Shown here: positions 23,690 to 36,021 of the stretch, one piece after another | How the letters are laid out: every line of letters begins with the position of its first letter | How positions within the stretch are numbered: position 1 is the first letter of the stretch | Assembly: GCA_014529385.2 (NCBI GenBank) | Contig: CM043952.1 | Coordinates: 62,206,119 to 62,270,118 of the forward strand | Source: Adiantum capillus-veneris | Lineage: Eukaryota > Streptophyta > Polypodiopsida > Polypodiales > Pteridaceae | Direction: 5' to 3' | Length of the DNA stretch: 64,000 bases | Notes under the pieces: model-generated | What the model was told of the DNA's origin: nothing | The model's input: only the letters and a program-made list of their open reading frames with translations | Databases searched by the model: none | Program-made: the position numbers and the translations under genes

Positions 23690-24320
23690 ATGCTAGTTCC
23701 ATCTCCCTTGCTTTAGTGTCCCAACAACAATAGATGCTACAATAGTATTCACACTATCTCTTTGCGGAGTGGCTAGAGAAACACTCAACGGTTTAATCTC
23801 CAAGCCAACCACATAATCTCACAAATTTCTTACACCAAGTACTTGTTTGACCAAGGAAGACCAAAGAGAGTAGTTTATACCATCCAACCTATACTCATTG
23901 AAAAGTACATCAAGAATAGAAGAATCGCACTTGCTTTCTTGTTGTGTCTTTATGCATATAACAATAAATCCGCACCATGTGTACAAAGATCTCACAACCA
24001 ATGTATGAAACAACCAATGGCAACTTCCTCTGCACAAGATTACCAAAACACATCTCTCTTTGTATCTACAATCCATCATGCATGTGTAATTTTAACCTCC
24101 ACACCAATACATATTTCTGTAAGATACACACAGAAAGATTTTTTGTATGGTTGAAAACTATCTTCTGATGTGATGCTCAAAACAAAATTCTAAGGGCCTA
24201 AACATCTCCAAAAGGGGGGTAAAAGTGCAGGACACTTGCGGGAAAATTTCTCGGAATGTTGAATATGTTTCTCCAAGTTGTGGACCCAAAGTTTGTCTTT
24301 AAACTTTGCGCGCGTGCGCG
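23690..24320 (-). pseudogene. Relic of a copia leader and gag N-terminus
   Basis: The region 23819-24079 read on the minus strand ends with NEYRLDGINYSLWSSLVKQVL, the start motif of copia gag (compare KLDGTNFPFWKKQI at 1151). The region 24135-24320 is a diverged copy of the leader at 1990-2180, including AAGGGGGGTAAAA and a GCGCGYGCGCG block, in the same orientation. No LTR or pol accompanies it. Confidence 0.72.
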
Positions 24321-24484
24321 AAAACCCAAAAACGATTTACACACAACCATGCAAAGTACACACATGAAGATAAAGCAAACTCACATAGAGAACAAGGAGA
24401 TGGAGAACATGAAGATGGAGATGAAGATGGAAAAGACATACCTAGATACGACCTCTGGAGAGAGAAAAACCTTCTCGTTGTGTT

Positions 24485-24795
24485 TTGGAATACAAGATTG
24501 CAACAAAGTTGTATTCTAGAATACACCTATGCTACAAACTTGTATTCCAAGATACACTTGTGCTACAAACTTGTATTCCAAAATACACTTGTACTACAAA
24601 CTTGTATTAAAAATACACTTGTGCTACAAACTTGTATTCTAGAATACACATGGCTTACAAATTTGTATTCTAGAATACACTTGTGTTGTAATTTGTATTC
24701 TAAAATACAAAATTGTTACAATCTTGTGTTCTAAAATAGAGAAGTGCTAAAACTTGTATTCCGGAATACAATATTGAAGTACTCTTGTCTTCTAG
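24485..24795. repeat. Minisatellite with a palindromic core, unit about 31 bp
   Basis: Roughly nine degenerate head-to-tail copies of a unit containing GCTACAAACTTGTATTC and ATACACTTGT. The core is GTATTCTAGAATAC, a perfect 14-bp palindrome with an XbaI site (TCTAGA). Several copies keep the whole palindrome and others differ by one or two bases. It starts about 165 bp after the copia leader relic. Confidence 0.92.
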
Positions 24796-27639
24796 AATTT
24801 AAAACACTTGAATCTTAAAATACTTATACACAATAAATGAACAAAAATTTTCATACTCGTGTATATTCTATGATCGAAGTGTATTGCAAAGTTGTATTCA
24901 ATTGATGTTCATTGTTTCATACAAAGCAGATTGAGAAGATGCAAATAGAAGTAAGTACTACTTGAGGTGATCAAGGTGACTAAGAAGAAGAAAACAAAAA
25001 ATAGCGATCGATGTATCAATAACATAAACTTGGAGGATATAAAAATTCTTGTTTATGGTCTCACTTTGAAGAAGTTTGGTCATCTTCGTGAACAAACTAT
25101 AAAAATTTTGATGGAAAATTTTCAAGGATTGTAATTGAAATCCTTGAGTCTTCAATTGTAAGCTTTTGAGGATGCAATTGTTTTTTTAGTGGAATGCTGT
25201 GTAATTTTTTTAGGAATATTTGCACTTTTTGTCTTCAAAAACTTTCTATATTGACTTTAGTTCAAAAATTGAAGTCTTTTTGGCAATGTTTACTATTATT
25301 TTTTTAAGTTGCTCCAAAATTATTATTTTTTTAGTTTTTTGAGAACTTTTGGCCAAATTCAAGGTGAAGTGTATTTTTCGCGATTTAGTGTACTTTTTGA
25401 TGACCAAGTGTGGAAGCAAAGCTTCTATCCCATGGAGGAACATGGGATGCACATGGAACACCATGGAAAGGTAAGTTGTAAGGAAATCCACGGCTATAAG
25501 CCAAATACAAAGCTCAAAAGCATGTGCCATCCCAGAGTAAAGCTTATCAAATTGAAGTAGGTACTTGTGACTACATTTCAAGGACTACAAAATCCATCAA
25601 AAACTCATTCTCAAGCAAGAATTTGCTTCTAGATTTTGTGCCAATTAGCACAAGATAGGAAAAAAACTTGAAAAATTTCAAGTTTTTACGACTTTTTATG
25701 TGTTTTTAACCTATAATTTGAAAATAACCATAACACGCAAAGCAAGGTGCTTTGAAGGCTATAATAAGAAGCAAGGCTTCTACCCCTTAGCGGTGCCCTG
25801 ATTGTTGATTTAAGATTTATGGCATGGCACCAAGGGGCTAAGGAATTGGCATTCTTGCAATACAAGCTTACATTTTATATATGAAAAGTTCAAATTGTAC
25901 TTGAATGTATCAACATCATTTTTGGTTAGTGCAAGGCACTTATAGGCAATTGGCTAAAAACATAGAGGTGCATACTTTATTGTGTCCAAGGGCATATCAA
26001 TCTAGTCTTTATGAGCTTTGTGCAAGTTGTGCCAATCAGATGGAACTTATTCCACCCAAGTAATTTGTATGATTTTGCTAATATGCAAGATACTCTACCA
26101 AGGACATTTTTGTTAGCTAATGGTTGATTATGTGCTAGATAGTCACCAGATGGATTCAAATTAAGGTGGCATCAGCATGCACTAGAGTTGCAAGATTATG
26201 GAAGAATAGGTAAGATCTTGTTTGTTTCCATCATTGATTTTTATTGGTGATTCTCCTATTGAAGATGTTTTAGGAGTTCATTGTAGCAGTAACCTTCTAC
26301 TCAATAGAAATTAAGGCAAGTATATTTGTTTGTCTATGGTGCATATGACTACATTAATGGGCACTATCTATATATATATATAATATATCATAACTCTATG
26401 CACAAGGTCCATGCACTATAGACAAAGATTTTCTTTTGTAGCAGACAGACATGGTCTACTGGCTGTCAAGCAACTAGTTCATGTGATAGCATGAATTTCT
26501 AAGAGAGCCTCAAGGCAAGCAATCTCTTGTTTACATATCAACTCTGTAGAAGTGCAGCCACACTATCAAGATTAAGTTATACTTGTCAAGCATATCTCTT
26601 ATCTATATTTAAGGCATATTTTATTAAATAAAACTACTGTGATTAATTTCATTTAGGCTTTGAGAATTTTCCTCTTCTTTCAATGGGGAGATATGATTGT
26701 TTTAATGATCCACTTGTGAATAAGATTCTAGCTTGAGAGAATCTCTTGCTTTGTCTATGGAACTGATTGCATCTATAGGAGCACCATTTTTAGGGTATTC
26801 CCAACTTGTGAATTGAGTGATGGTCATTTATCAGACCTTCATACTTGTGCTTTCAAGGAAAACATGTCTCAACAACCAAGGGCTAGTACATAATTTAATT
26901 TTAGTTACAGATCTTCTAATGGTATTAAGGCCACCTATGATGGCTCCTCTCTATGTGGTGGTTTAAGTAGTATCCTTTTGTATGTGGGCAACCTTCCAGT
27001 TTCCTACAACCTAGGAAAAGCCAACCAAGGGTTCCTGGTTGCCAAGTCATGACCAAGGGTTCTTGAATAAGATAAACCCAAGGGTTATTTTAAGGTTACA
27101 CGACAATGTTGCACAAATGTTTTTGCTACAAGTGACATGGTTGTGGGGTTATATGCATGAACAGGTGGCATTCTAGATAAGGATATTTTAACTTCAATTG
27201 TTAGCACATGCCTTTGTTATAGCTTATCCAAGTGCAGCTCATGCAAACAAAGTGTAATCAAGGAGTATGAAGAAAACAAAAAGCGTGCATATCATGAAAG
27301 AGTGAAAGGAAGGGAAGCTAGAAATAAAGAGGTTAGGTTCAATGAATTTAAGGTCCACAAACTACATAGGTGATCAAGTGTTTCATGCATTTCATAGAGG
27401 GTCTTGACAACAAGGCAAAGGAAAAATCATCAGTAGCATTCTAAAGCATCGACAGTGAGAACCTTGAAGATTCAACCTACACTATTTGATGTTTGCAATG
27501 AGAATACTCTCAAAGCAATGAAGAGACCAAAAATCTTGAAAGAGTTGTTTATTAAACGGGCAAGTATCATGATGGTTATGAGTTCCACAAGCATGAAACC
27601 AAATATAGTAATTTCATCAAGTCTTCTTCGTATCCATCA
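24796..27639. other. Intergenic DNA
   Basis: AT-rich, no gene supported. The plus-strand stretch 27245-27360 encodes a charged run (KEYEENKKRAYHERVKGREARNKEV) that may be a scrap of retroelement coding sequence, but nothing fixes its identity. A short (TA)n run lies at about 26371-26390. Confidence 0.45.
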
Positions 27640-27953
27640 AAGGAACAACCCTCATTCCCAAGTTCGATACCTGCTCCATAGAGCAAAATCCCTTTCCTCG
27701 TTATTGACTTAACTTTAATGGACAACATAAAATTGGGTTCAACTTTTCCGCCAAAAATTTAACCCTCTGGAATCCACCCTCCCACCAAACCATTTGATAA
27801 AATTTAACTTTCCAAGGTAGTACTATGATACTAGGAAAATAGTTTTTCAAACATGTTGATCCACGAATACATCTCAGGCATTTGAAAGCAGCATGCAAAC
27901 TATTGCATACACTCACCACCTAAGGATCATTTCTTGACAATGGCACCAATGTT
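27640..27953 (-). repeat. Inverted copy of the 13.6-kb repeat next to a gypsy-like primer site
   Basis: 27640-27835 is the inverted counterpart of 13585-13770. At 27941-27948 the minus strand reads TGGTGCCATTGTC one base after an LTR-like end ...CGCTAACA (27950). The repeat would then be the leader of a minus-strand gypsy element whose LTR extends rightward from 27950. No second LTR was found. Confidence 0.45.
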
Positions 27954-29222
27954 AGCGGGTCGCCATGACAGATGTCTATATCATAGCTATCTGGTACTAA
28001 CATAATGTCAATACTCAAGGAAGTGACTTGGATGGGGCATGTTGAGGGTGCCAACCTCAAGAAGTGAACTTAGCAAGCAATCACATCAATACAACAAGCA
28101 AACCAACATCTCTCTGATCCAAAAATTTTATTATGTCCTAACTCACCACTCTAGGTCATCATGCCATATCATTGACTAAATGAACTCAGATTTCCATGAA
28201 ACTTCAAGGGAAGCTATATTAAATCTAAGGGCATAAATCTAGAAAGTCACACAGCAACCAAATGGGAATGGCATTGAAAACCAACAACAAACAAGCTGCT
28301 TCTGATGAAACCTTTGGAAAAAACCCTCAAATGGATCCCTAAAATACAAACCAATCATCTCATGGCCACACAATGGCCAATTACAAAACCAACCATTAAA
28401 GCAAGGGCATCCGCGCTTTTGAATTTTCTATTTGGAAAATGTGCATAGGAGGAAACCTTGCCAACAAAAACCATTGAACAATTGGTTCAGGATCCACCTC
28501 TTGCACCGCATTGTGTTACCAACTGCATCTCTTCTCTTAGCATGACAGGGCCACATTACATGGCCATGCATAGACACAATGTTTTTACCGCATCACCTCA
28601 CACAAACCTTCGTCCATGGAAGCCCAGAATGGGAAGGGGGGAGTAACAACAAGACAATAGCTGACAGACTGCAAGATGATTGAGAGATTATGTGTACAGT
28701 GTATAAAGTGTGTTCGATGATTTTAATTCTCGTTTTTTTAACCATTTTTCAAGCAGATTTCTTCTCTTATTTGGTAAAGTATTGAGCCATATCGACAAAT
28801 TTTGACGAAAGGGATACTGAGAATGAGAGTGTGTACATATGAGTATGAGGTATAATTTTGGGAAAAAAATTGGCCAACTAATAAGAATTTTGATAATTTT
28901 TGTTTCCTTTTAACCTAATAATTATAAAAATTTAATAATCAAAGCCAAGAAATTTGGAATCAAGTTTTGAAAGCAAGCACCGAACCTACAAAGCAAGAGC
29001 TTCAAGTATGACAAATATGGAGTGGTTTGAGACAAATCAAATTTTGGGTGAACTTCAAATTGACCAGAATTGCAAAATCAAGAGCAAATGATGAGCCGTC
29101 TGAGTTGCAGGTGGTATGTCATGGAAAATGTGGCCGACTAAGGTAAGTATGCAAATTGCACTCAGTGTAAGTCGGACATATATAGGCAAAATGGGCAAAT
29201 TTGACTTCATTATAGCTTGCAC

Positions 29223-29225
<3 letters not shown>
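27954..29225. other. Intergenic DNA, possibly the body of an old LTR
   Basis: No gene supported. The left part (to perhaps 28600) may be LTR sequence of the element whose primer site is at 27941, but the far boundary is not visible. Confidence 0.35.

Positions 29226-29305
<80 letters not shown>
29226..29305. repeat. (GA)n microsatellite
   Basis: About 40 uninterrupted GA units on the plus strand. Confidence 0.97.
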
Positions 29306-29307
<2 letters not shown>

Positions 29308-30784
29308 CAGCTATTGTGACCTAGAACCCCTTGCTGCATTTTTGCATGCTACTGCCACCTTGAGACTCTAGACCACACCATTCACAGGTATGATACTCAT
29401 CAGTGCATGAACAAACTTGTATGGTCAAAATTCTACAAAACATGCCAAAAAAAACTATATCAATCAAATAAAAGGTGGGATTTTCACAAATTGACAGAGG
29501 AATTTTGGGGGAGCAAACAAAAGTCAAATTCAAAAGAAGTGCATAAAATTGATCCTCTTATTTGGCAAAATGAAACCATGTAATCATAGTCTGAAACTTG
29601 GGTGGAACATGGATTGCGATCGATGACCCCCCAAGTCTAATTGCAAGAAAAAATGATGCAAAATCATGATGGGAAAGTCGCCTGCCCATTGGTGCCATCA
29701 TAAAGAAGAATGTTGCAGGTCAAGGATCGTGGATCGCGTTCCATGACCCCCAACATGGTCAAAATGGGAGTTGCCAACACAGATAGTTTATAGCTGCATT
29801 GGGAAATGTTCCCTGACAATTTCGGAAAAAATGGACTTTGAAACCACCAAAATCCAAGGATAATTGGGATTTCAATCACCAAATGGTCATTTTGACCCAC
29901 AAATGGAAAATTTGACCCAAACCAAGAGAAAAGTGAACCAATAGCTTGAGGAAGATTCCTAGAAGCAGTTATGTAAGTTTCATGCAAAGTGGTGTCAGAA
30001 CATGGATTGCGATTCATGACCCATTGGAGAAAATTGGTCAAAATTTTAGTGCAGAAGGGTTGCATTGATTTAAAGTAGGGAAATGTGTCAAATTGTGGTT
30101 GTTTTCTCATCTCAAAGGGCATTGTATGTCAAAGTGAGCAAAGTGAGAGTGCAAAGGATGGAAATTGTGATTTTGAACAAATTGAAACACTAAAAGAGAG
30201 TTTGGTAACTTGTTTGACCAAAAGAATGATAAAAAGTGCTTGAGAATGGACTCCAACTTGCCAAAGAGCTTAAAGGGTCCAAACAAAATCCAAATCAGAT
30301 ACAACTCATCAAGCAATTGGAATTGGGGTACAACTTCAATTCTAAATCATCAACAAAGTCAAATGTCAAACAGATTGATCACCATCAGGGATCTAAAGTG
30401 CCATCCAAAACCACTTATGGCAAGTCGGACCAAATCATACCATAACTTGGGAAACTGGGGAAACTAGAGATAAACTTGTCCAAATTTGAGAAGAACTTCA
30501 CCAATGTGCTAGGATAAGTACCACAAGAATAGCATGGCAGCTAACATTATGAGACTGGTAACTACCAAATCTAAACTAGTAGCTACCAATGTGATCCTTG
30601 CAGGTATCAGTCTCATAATGGTATCTCTTTATCTACCAAAGGAAACTACCACCCTATCACTAGTAGCCACCACTATGTGACATCAATCTATCTATGGTCA
30701 TTATTATTACCTATCATACAAGAAGCTACAATTAGTAGGGTTCCCTTGATAACATACAAATAGAAATTAATTTTTAGTTCAATG
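29306..30784. other. Intergenic DNA with a repeated near-palindromic motif
   Basis: No supported gene. A motif of the form ATGGATTGCGATCNATGACC recurs at about 29610, 29728 (diverged) and 30002. An inverted pair CATTATGAGACTG/CAGTCTCATAATG lies at about 30546 and 30608, about 75 bp end to end. The 152-residue open frame on the minus strand at 29664-30122 has no recognisable domain. Confidence 0.5.
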
Positions 30785-32837
30785 CTACAAAATTAAGTTA
30801 GGGTGTATACCATAGTCAATGCTTTTGGATGCATGATAATTGCTTAAGAGCACCAATGATCGTTTGGTTTGTGATTGAACTCCTTGGAAATTGCCATCGG
30901 TATAGTCGAGAATCACCAAAGATCGAATGGCTTGCAAAATTGGTTGCATGCATCCCATCTCCATGCATATAACTTTGCTTTCAGCAATGGCCAAAATAGA
31001 CATGTGAAAGGCATGATTGTAGGGTAGAAAAAAAATGCCAAGTGCATCATTGTCGTACATCGTCAACCCACAAGCACTACAAAATTTGTGCAAAGCAAAG
31101 GTGGCCATATCCACAGGTGACAGTTTTGGTGGAGGAACAAACAACAAAATTGTACTTCTTTTGACATGCATGCTTCTCACAAAACCCATCTGCGCGTGTG
31201 TACACTCCTCCCTTTCTTGTGTGAAATCTCTCTCCTCTTGAGCGCCTTCCATAGGCTTTGCTAATTCCTTGTCCATGAAAAATCCTTGCAATGTTTGAAC
31301 TGTCAAAGAAAACTTATTGATATTATTTTTAAGCTGCTCCACATTCACCGCATCCACAATATCCGTGCTATCTTGTGCCTTCTATAATGCAGCATCTGCA
31401 TCCTTCAATTTCTCTATGAGCTTGTCCACTAGGAGATCCACATCCTTTAATTACCCTTTAAGCTTGTCCACTAGGAGATTGGCACCTTCATCTTGGTGCA
31501 CATCTACATTAATTAGCCTTTGAGCTTGTCCACTAGGATATTGGCACCTTTATCTTGGTGAACATCTACATTATACAATTCAAGCTTCATGGTAGCTTTC
31601 ATCATATTTTGACAATGCCACAGCATGCTTTCTTTCAACCATGTTGTAAATAGTATCTAAACCTGCAAGAGATAGTGACCAAATTAAAAAAAAATTCTAC
31701 ACATCATCCACTCTAGAGGTCAAAGTTTCCTTTCCTACCGCGAAATGATTTGGAGTCCTCACCATTTGTCAAGAACTTTGAGGGGTACATGAGGAATGGA
31801 AAATTTTCCATCTCTCTTTCTTTACCTGTAATTTGGCTGCATCCATATGTGTGATCCCACTCTCCAAAAACAAGGCCCAATCAACATGTCCCTACAATTG
31901 CTCGTATAAAAAGCCTCTAGCAAATGCTTTAGTCACCTCCATGCCATAATTTCTTGGAGGCGCCTGGTACATAGATTTGAACAATGTATAAAACATGTTC
32001 TAGAACTCTAGCTTCACATCTCTACATTTACTTTACTGTCCCTCTTTGGCACCTCCCTAAAGCATTTCAGCCTTTTGCGTTTGTGAAGTCTACCTCAATC
32101 AAGGATCTTGTATCCACTCTGGAGTCAAGAAGGCCGTATACTTCATGTGCTTGGGCTTTGTGCATGCACGAAAAATTTTCTTCCTTTCAAAAGGCACATA
32201 AGGAGTGCATTAGTGCATCTTGTCCTATAAAATACAAGGAAAAAAATAAGACATGAATTCATGGTCAACCAGCCAATAGAAGCTCAACTAGAAATTCAAG
32301 AATATAGAAACATGTAGCACAAATATGTATGCTTGCATGCGAGGCATGCATGCCTCTAACATAGGTTTTCAATGCAAGCTTGAATGCATGTGTATAGGCT
32401 TATGGAGCCTAAATACATGCACAAACTGCTAGCCTCTAACCCGATTTTTCTTCAAAGCAAATTTATAAGCTTATGACACTTGGAAACAACAGTACTATGT
32501 GCAAAGACAGCCAACAACATTAAAATACATGAATGCATGCACTAGTAATGCATGAAATGCAAAGGCTAAGAAACTTAGTAAAACACATGAATGCATGCAG
32601 TAGTACCTCAGTGTTGGGAGTGACAACATATGCCATCTTTGACTTTCCCTTGAGTATAGGAGTAGAGGCCTTGCGTGAAGGAGTAGTGAAGACCTTATTT
32701 GTCCTCTTCCTAACATGGAATGTCGATGGTGTGGAGGAAAATGGGGAGTTTGAGGGTGGAGGAGAGGGAGATGAAGAACGGGTTTTCTTCCTCCTCCTTG
32801 TTGACCTGCCTTCCTTTGCTTCAATTGGAGGAGTCAT
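30785..32837 (-). pseudogene. Decayed multi-exon gene with a zinc-finger-like C-terminal part
   Basis: A first exon at 32607-32837 runs ATG to a GT donor (77 codons, basic and Ser/Pro-rich: RSTRRRKKTRSSSPSPPP, then KGKSKMAYVVTPNTE). A later block near 32224 (after TTTTATAG) encodes KYTAFLTPEWIQDP-like text in changing frames. 31800-31985 gives APPRNYGMEVTKAFARGFLYEQ, ending at a GTAAAG donor. 30785-31357 is 190 open residues with CSAC, HAFH and CMEMGC spaced like the ligands of a RING-type finger. Stops between blocks show decay. I do not know the family. Confidence 0.45.
31420..31580. repeat. Short tandem repeat inside the decayed gene
   Basis: Two and a half copies of a block of about 60 bp containing AAGCTTGTCCACTAGGA and GGCACCTTCATCTTGGTG. 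On the minus strand it encodes LVDKLK-type heptad-like text, so the ancestral protein probably had an expanding coiled-coil segment. Confidence 0.75.
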
Positions 32838-34813
32838 CTTGCCATCAGGATTAGGAAGGGACTGGGGTGTAGGAGGGCCTCTTTATTTTCCATGGGATTA
32901 AAAATGAGATTAAGGATTGAGCAAATAGGAGACTGCCATGTGGACTAAAATGGTGGGTGTGGTAGGTCCTAAAAGTGAGTCATTAAATTTATACGCCTAG
33001 AGGTGGAGGGGTATTTTCTATATTAATAAAATGAGAAAATAAAAAAATTTGAACCTTTTTCCATAAAGTTTGGGTAAAAACCTACTCTTTCTCTTTCTAG
33101 ATGTTGTTGAATCCTCCCCCCTTAAAAGGGGATCTTTCAAAAAATGTAATGACATTCTCTCTCTCATCTTTACCTCCTCCAAGGTTGTTATTTCTATTCT
33201 CTATCCTCTCCATCTATGAGATCTTGATCTCCTTCTTCAAACCTCTCTCTCCTCTCCATCTATGAGATCTTCATCTCCTTCTTCAAACATGTATCTCCTC
33301 TTTAATCTCTCCAAGTCTACTATCTCTATCTTGTCTCCTCTCCAGATATGAAACTTGCATCTCCTTCTTCAAGTCCAGTTTTCCCTCCAAATACCTCTTG
33401 CAACAGAGGTTTGAAACCTCCCTTCTCCATAGATCACTCAACCTCACCTTCACGCCTCTACATAAAGCTATCAATTTGAAGCATTGGCTGCTTCTAGAGT
33501 ATCTTCCTCAACACCTTCCTTGGTCCTTCTTCCTCATCTATATTTGAATGGTCTACCCTCACACATCAACATTGTTTTGAAGATTAGGCATAGGAGCATT
33601 GTTTGGTAAGATCAGTAGGTTTCTTTCACCAGATATGAATGGTTTCCCCTCACACATCAACATTGTTTTGAATAGGCACGAGAGCATTTTTTGGTAAGAT
33701 TATTAGACCTCTTTTACTAGACTTGGTGGTAAGAACATTGATTTTCATTCCTCTTTCCAATGTTCTCATAACTTTTTGCACCATATTGGTTTTTATTTCT
33801 ATTTTCCATGTAGAGATTTGTAGCAGTGCCATTGTCTGTCTTTGTAAACATCTTATCATTGATGGTTATTCCGCACTAAGAATAACTTTGTCAATCCAAG
33901 AGTGTTGTTGAGTCAATAAGTTGCAACAATGTGCAAGATGCTAGCAGTTCTTGGCTTCTTGTTGACTACAAATGATTTATGCAGAATTTGACAATACAAC
34001 CAAGCTCAAGAGGTGTAATCAAGATTTCAAGAAGACATATGGCTTCTAAAGCTCATCATTGACAGGGGATAATCAAGGATTTCAAGAAAACTCAAGATGG
34101 CAAGCGGCCAGCAAAGGTACAACATGTGTATATAACTTCTCAGTTGAATTGACACATCCTTCTCTTGCTAGCAAATTATACGTGTCCTACTTCTACTTAA
34201 TATTTTGGATTTTCCCATTTATGTTTTTACCTCTTATGTTGCTTCAAATGTGTGCATGATTTATTGTGTTTTTATTTCATGTATTTTTGCATCTAACTTT
34301 GTCAATCAAGTGTTGGTGGAATATTTTATAAGCATCTTTGAAGCTATCCATGTGGACCTTGACAAGTTGTTATATAATGCAAAGAGCTTACCTTGAGAAC
34401 TTGCCTCATAGAAGATATACTTTGGGAGTTCATTAATTTTTTAATTGTGAATTTGTCAACTTTAGAAGTCATCTATAAGGTTTTAAATTTCATTTCTCCT
34501 TCTCCTAAAACTTTAGCTCTCTTGCTTTCCATGCTAGGTTCTTACATCTACCTCCATGGAAACACCCCATGAGGCACTCCTTGCATAGATGGCAAAGGTG
34601 GGACTTACTAATCACATCAATACACTAGTTCCCTTGTAATTGACATGAGGGCAACATCATCCATTCATAAGAATGTATTCAAGGAGTTTGTAGATTACAT
34701 GGAGGAACACATATCCAAATATGCAATTGTTTTAAGGGACTCACACCATGTGGTTGTTGATTAATTTAATAGTGCATATGTACAAATCTCACAAAAAACT
34801 TTGATATTGCTTA
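32838..34813. other. Intergenic DNA with two local duplications
   Basis: No gene supported. 33200-33300 holds two copies of a pyrimidine-rich block with CCTCTCCATCTATGAGATCT. 33545-33720 holds two copies of a block with CCTCACACATCAACATTG. Both are diverged head-to-tail duplications. Confidence 0.6.
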
Positions 34814-35128
34814 TTGAGATTTTTCAAAGGTCTTGCTAAGAGGTACTACAAGGTAGAGGATGAGGATGACCTCATTGACTTGGGCATGGGGTATATAAGC
34901 ACCCATTTCCTTAATTGGGACATGATCCTAGATTTTTTGGTGCTTGAGGGAATGATGAGAGTTAAGAAGAAAGAAAAAAGCAAGCAAAAATCTCCTGTAA
35001 TCCTTGTTGACAAGAGAGATGAGGAGGTTGAAGAGACAAGTGAGCATGAAGACGCCTCAATGGCACTTGTGCTCCTACAAGACTCTCACCCCTGTAGACA
35101 ACATAAATTGAGTACTAGATGGAGATGA
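34814..35128 (+). CDS. Small hypothetical ORF
   Basis: 104 residues with a lysine- and glutamate-rich C-terminal half (VKKKEKSKQKSP, KRDEEVEETSEHED). No domain is recognised and no start context or splice signals support it. It may be a scrap of a longer coding region, as coding-like text precedes it out of frame. Low confidence that it is a gene. Confidence 0.15.
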   Translation: MRFFKGLAKRYYKVEDEDDLIDLGMGYISTHFLNWDMILDFLVLEGMMRVKKKEKSKQKSPVILVDKRDEEVEETSEHEDASMALVLLQDSHPCRQHKLSTRWR

Positions 35129-35703
35129 GGTGATGCAGGAGATTCCAAACTTCCATCTATTCACTTTGCATGCAATGGTGATAGAGATTGATCAATTTCT
35201 TTTCCTCAATAGCAATTTGAATACTGTGGGACTTCGAGAGGATGAAAATTTCTAAATTATTTCATGTGTGTTCCTCTATTGAGAACGAAGCTTTGGGAAT
35301 TATGGGCTTCGTGCTCTTTAAATATTTTGTGTATATCATGCAAGGACACTTTGTTGGTTCTCCATTACCTATTATTCTTAGTTCTGATGGGGGAGGAGGG
35401 GGTTTCTGTTTTCATGCAAGGTCATCGTTCTTGCACTTCTTTCTTCAGTCTTTTGGAGATGTGTGGTTTTAGCTATATTCTTCTTCCTCCTTTGAGATTT
35501 CTATGTCTAGTTCACCTAGGATCTAGTCTTATGTGCCCTCTCTACAAGAAGTCTACTTACCTTGAAAAATGGGGTCAATTGAAAAAAGATAGGTGGTCAA
35601 TGGCAATATGTATAAAAAAGTCACGTGCAATGGGTTTGTTGAGTATTGCGGGGCATCAAGGACAATTAGTGCATCATGACATAAATTTGGCCTATTTGAT
35701 GGA

Positions 35704-36021
35704 TTTTTGGGGTCGTAAAGAGAAATTTTCCAATTTGAAGCCATGTTTTCAAGGCAAATTTGGCCAAATCGAGTGCAAAATGCGCCAAAATACTACATCG
35801 GGGGATTTGTCGATCTCGAGGGTCCCAAAAAATGGCCAGTACGCATACGACCAGGTCAAACTAGCCATATGCGTGTTGTGGTGCATGGGTCATTTTTTGG
35901 GGCCCTCGAGACCCGCAAACCCCCCGAGCGTGGTATTTTGGTGCATTTGACATCCAATTTGGTCAAATTTTCCCCAAAAACATGGCCTCAAATGGAAAAT
36001 TTCTCTTTACGGCCCCAAAAA
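35704..36021. repeat. Long inverted repeat (hairpin) of about 318 bp
   Basis: The left arm, from TTTTTGGGGTCGTAAAGAGA, pairs imperfectly with the right arm, which ends TCTCTTTACGGCCCCAAAAA. The arms are about 150 bp each, with shared internal landmarks (GCCATGTTTT, AAATTTGGCCAAAT-like, TCTCGAGGGTCCCAAAAAATG against CATTTTTTGGGGCCCTCGAGA). The loop is about 20 bp near 35849-35865. Open frames through it are by-products. It could be a foldback-type MITE or a long hairpin transcript template. Confidence 0.85.

Noticed and set aside
29664-30122. 152-residue open frame on the minus strand as a gene
   Set aside because: No start context, no domain, and it crosses the repeated near-palindromic motif.
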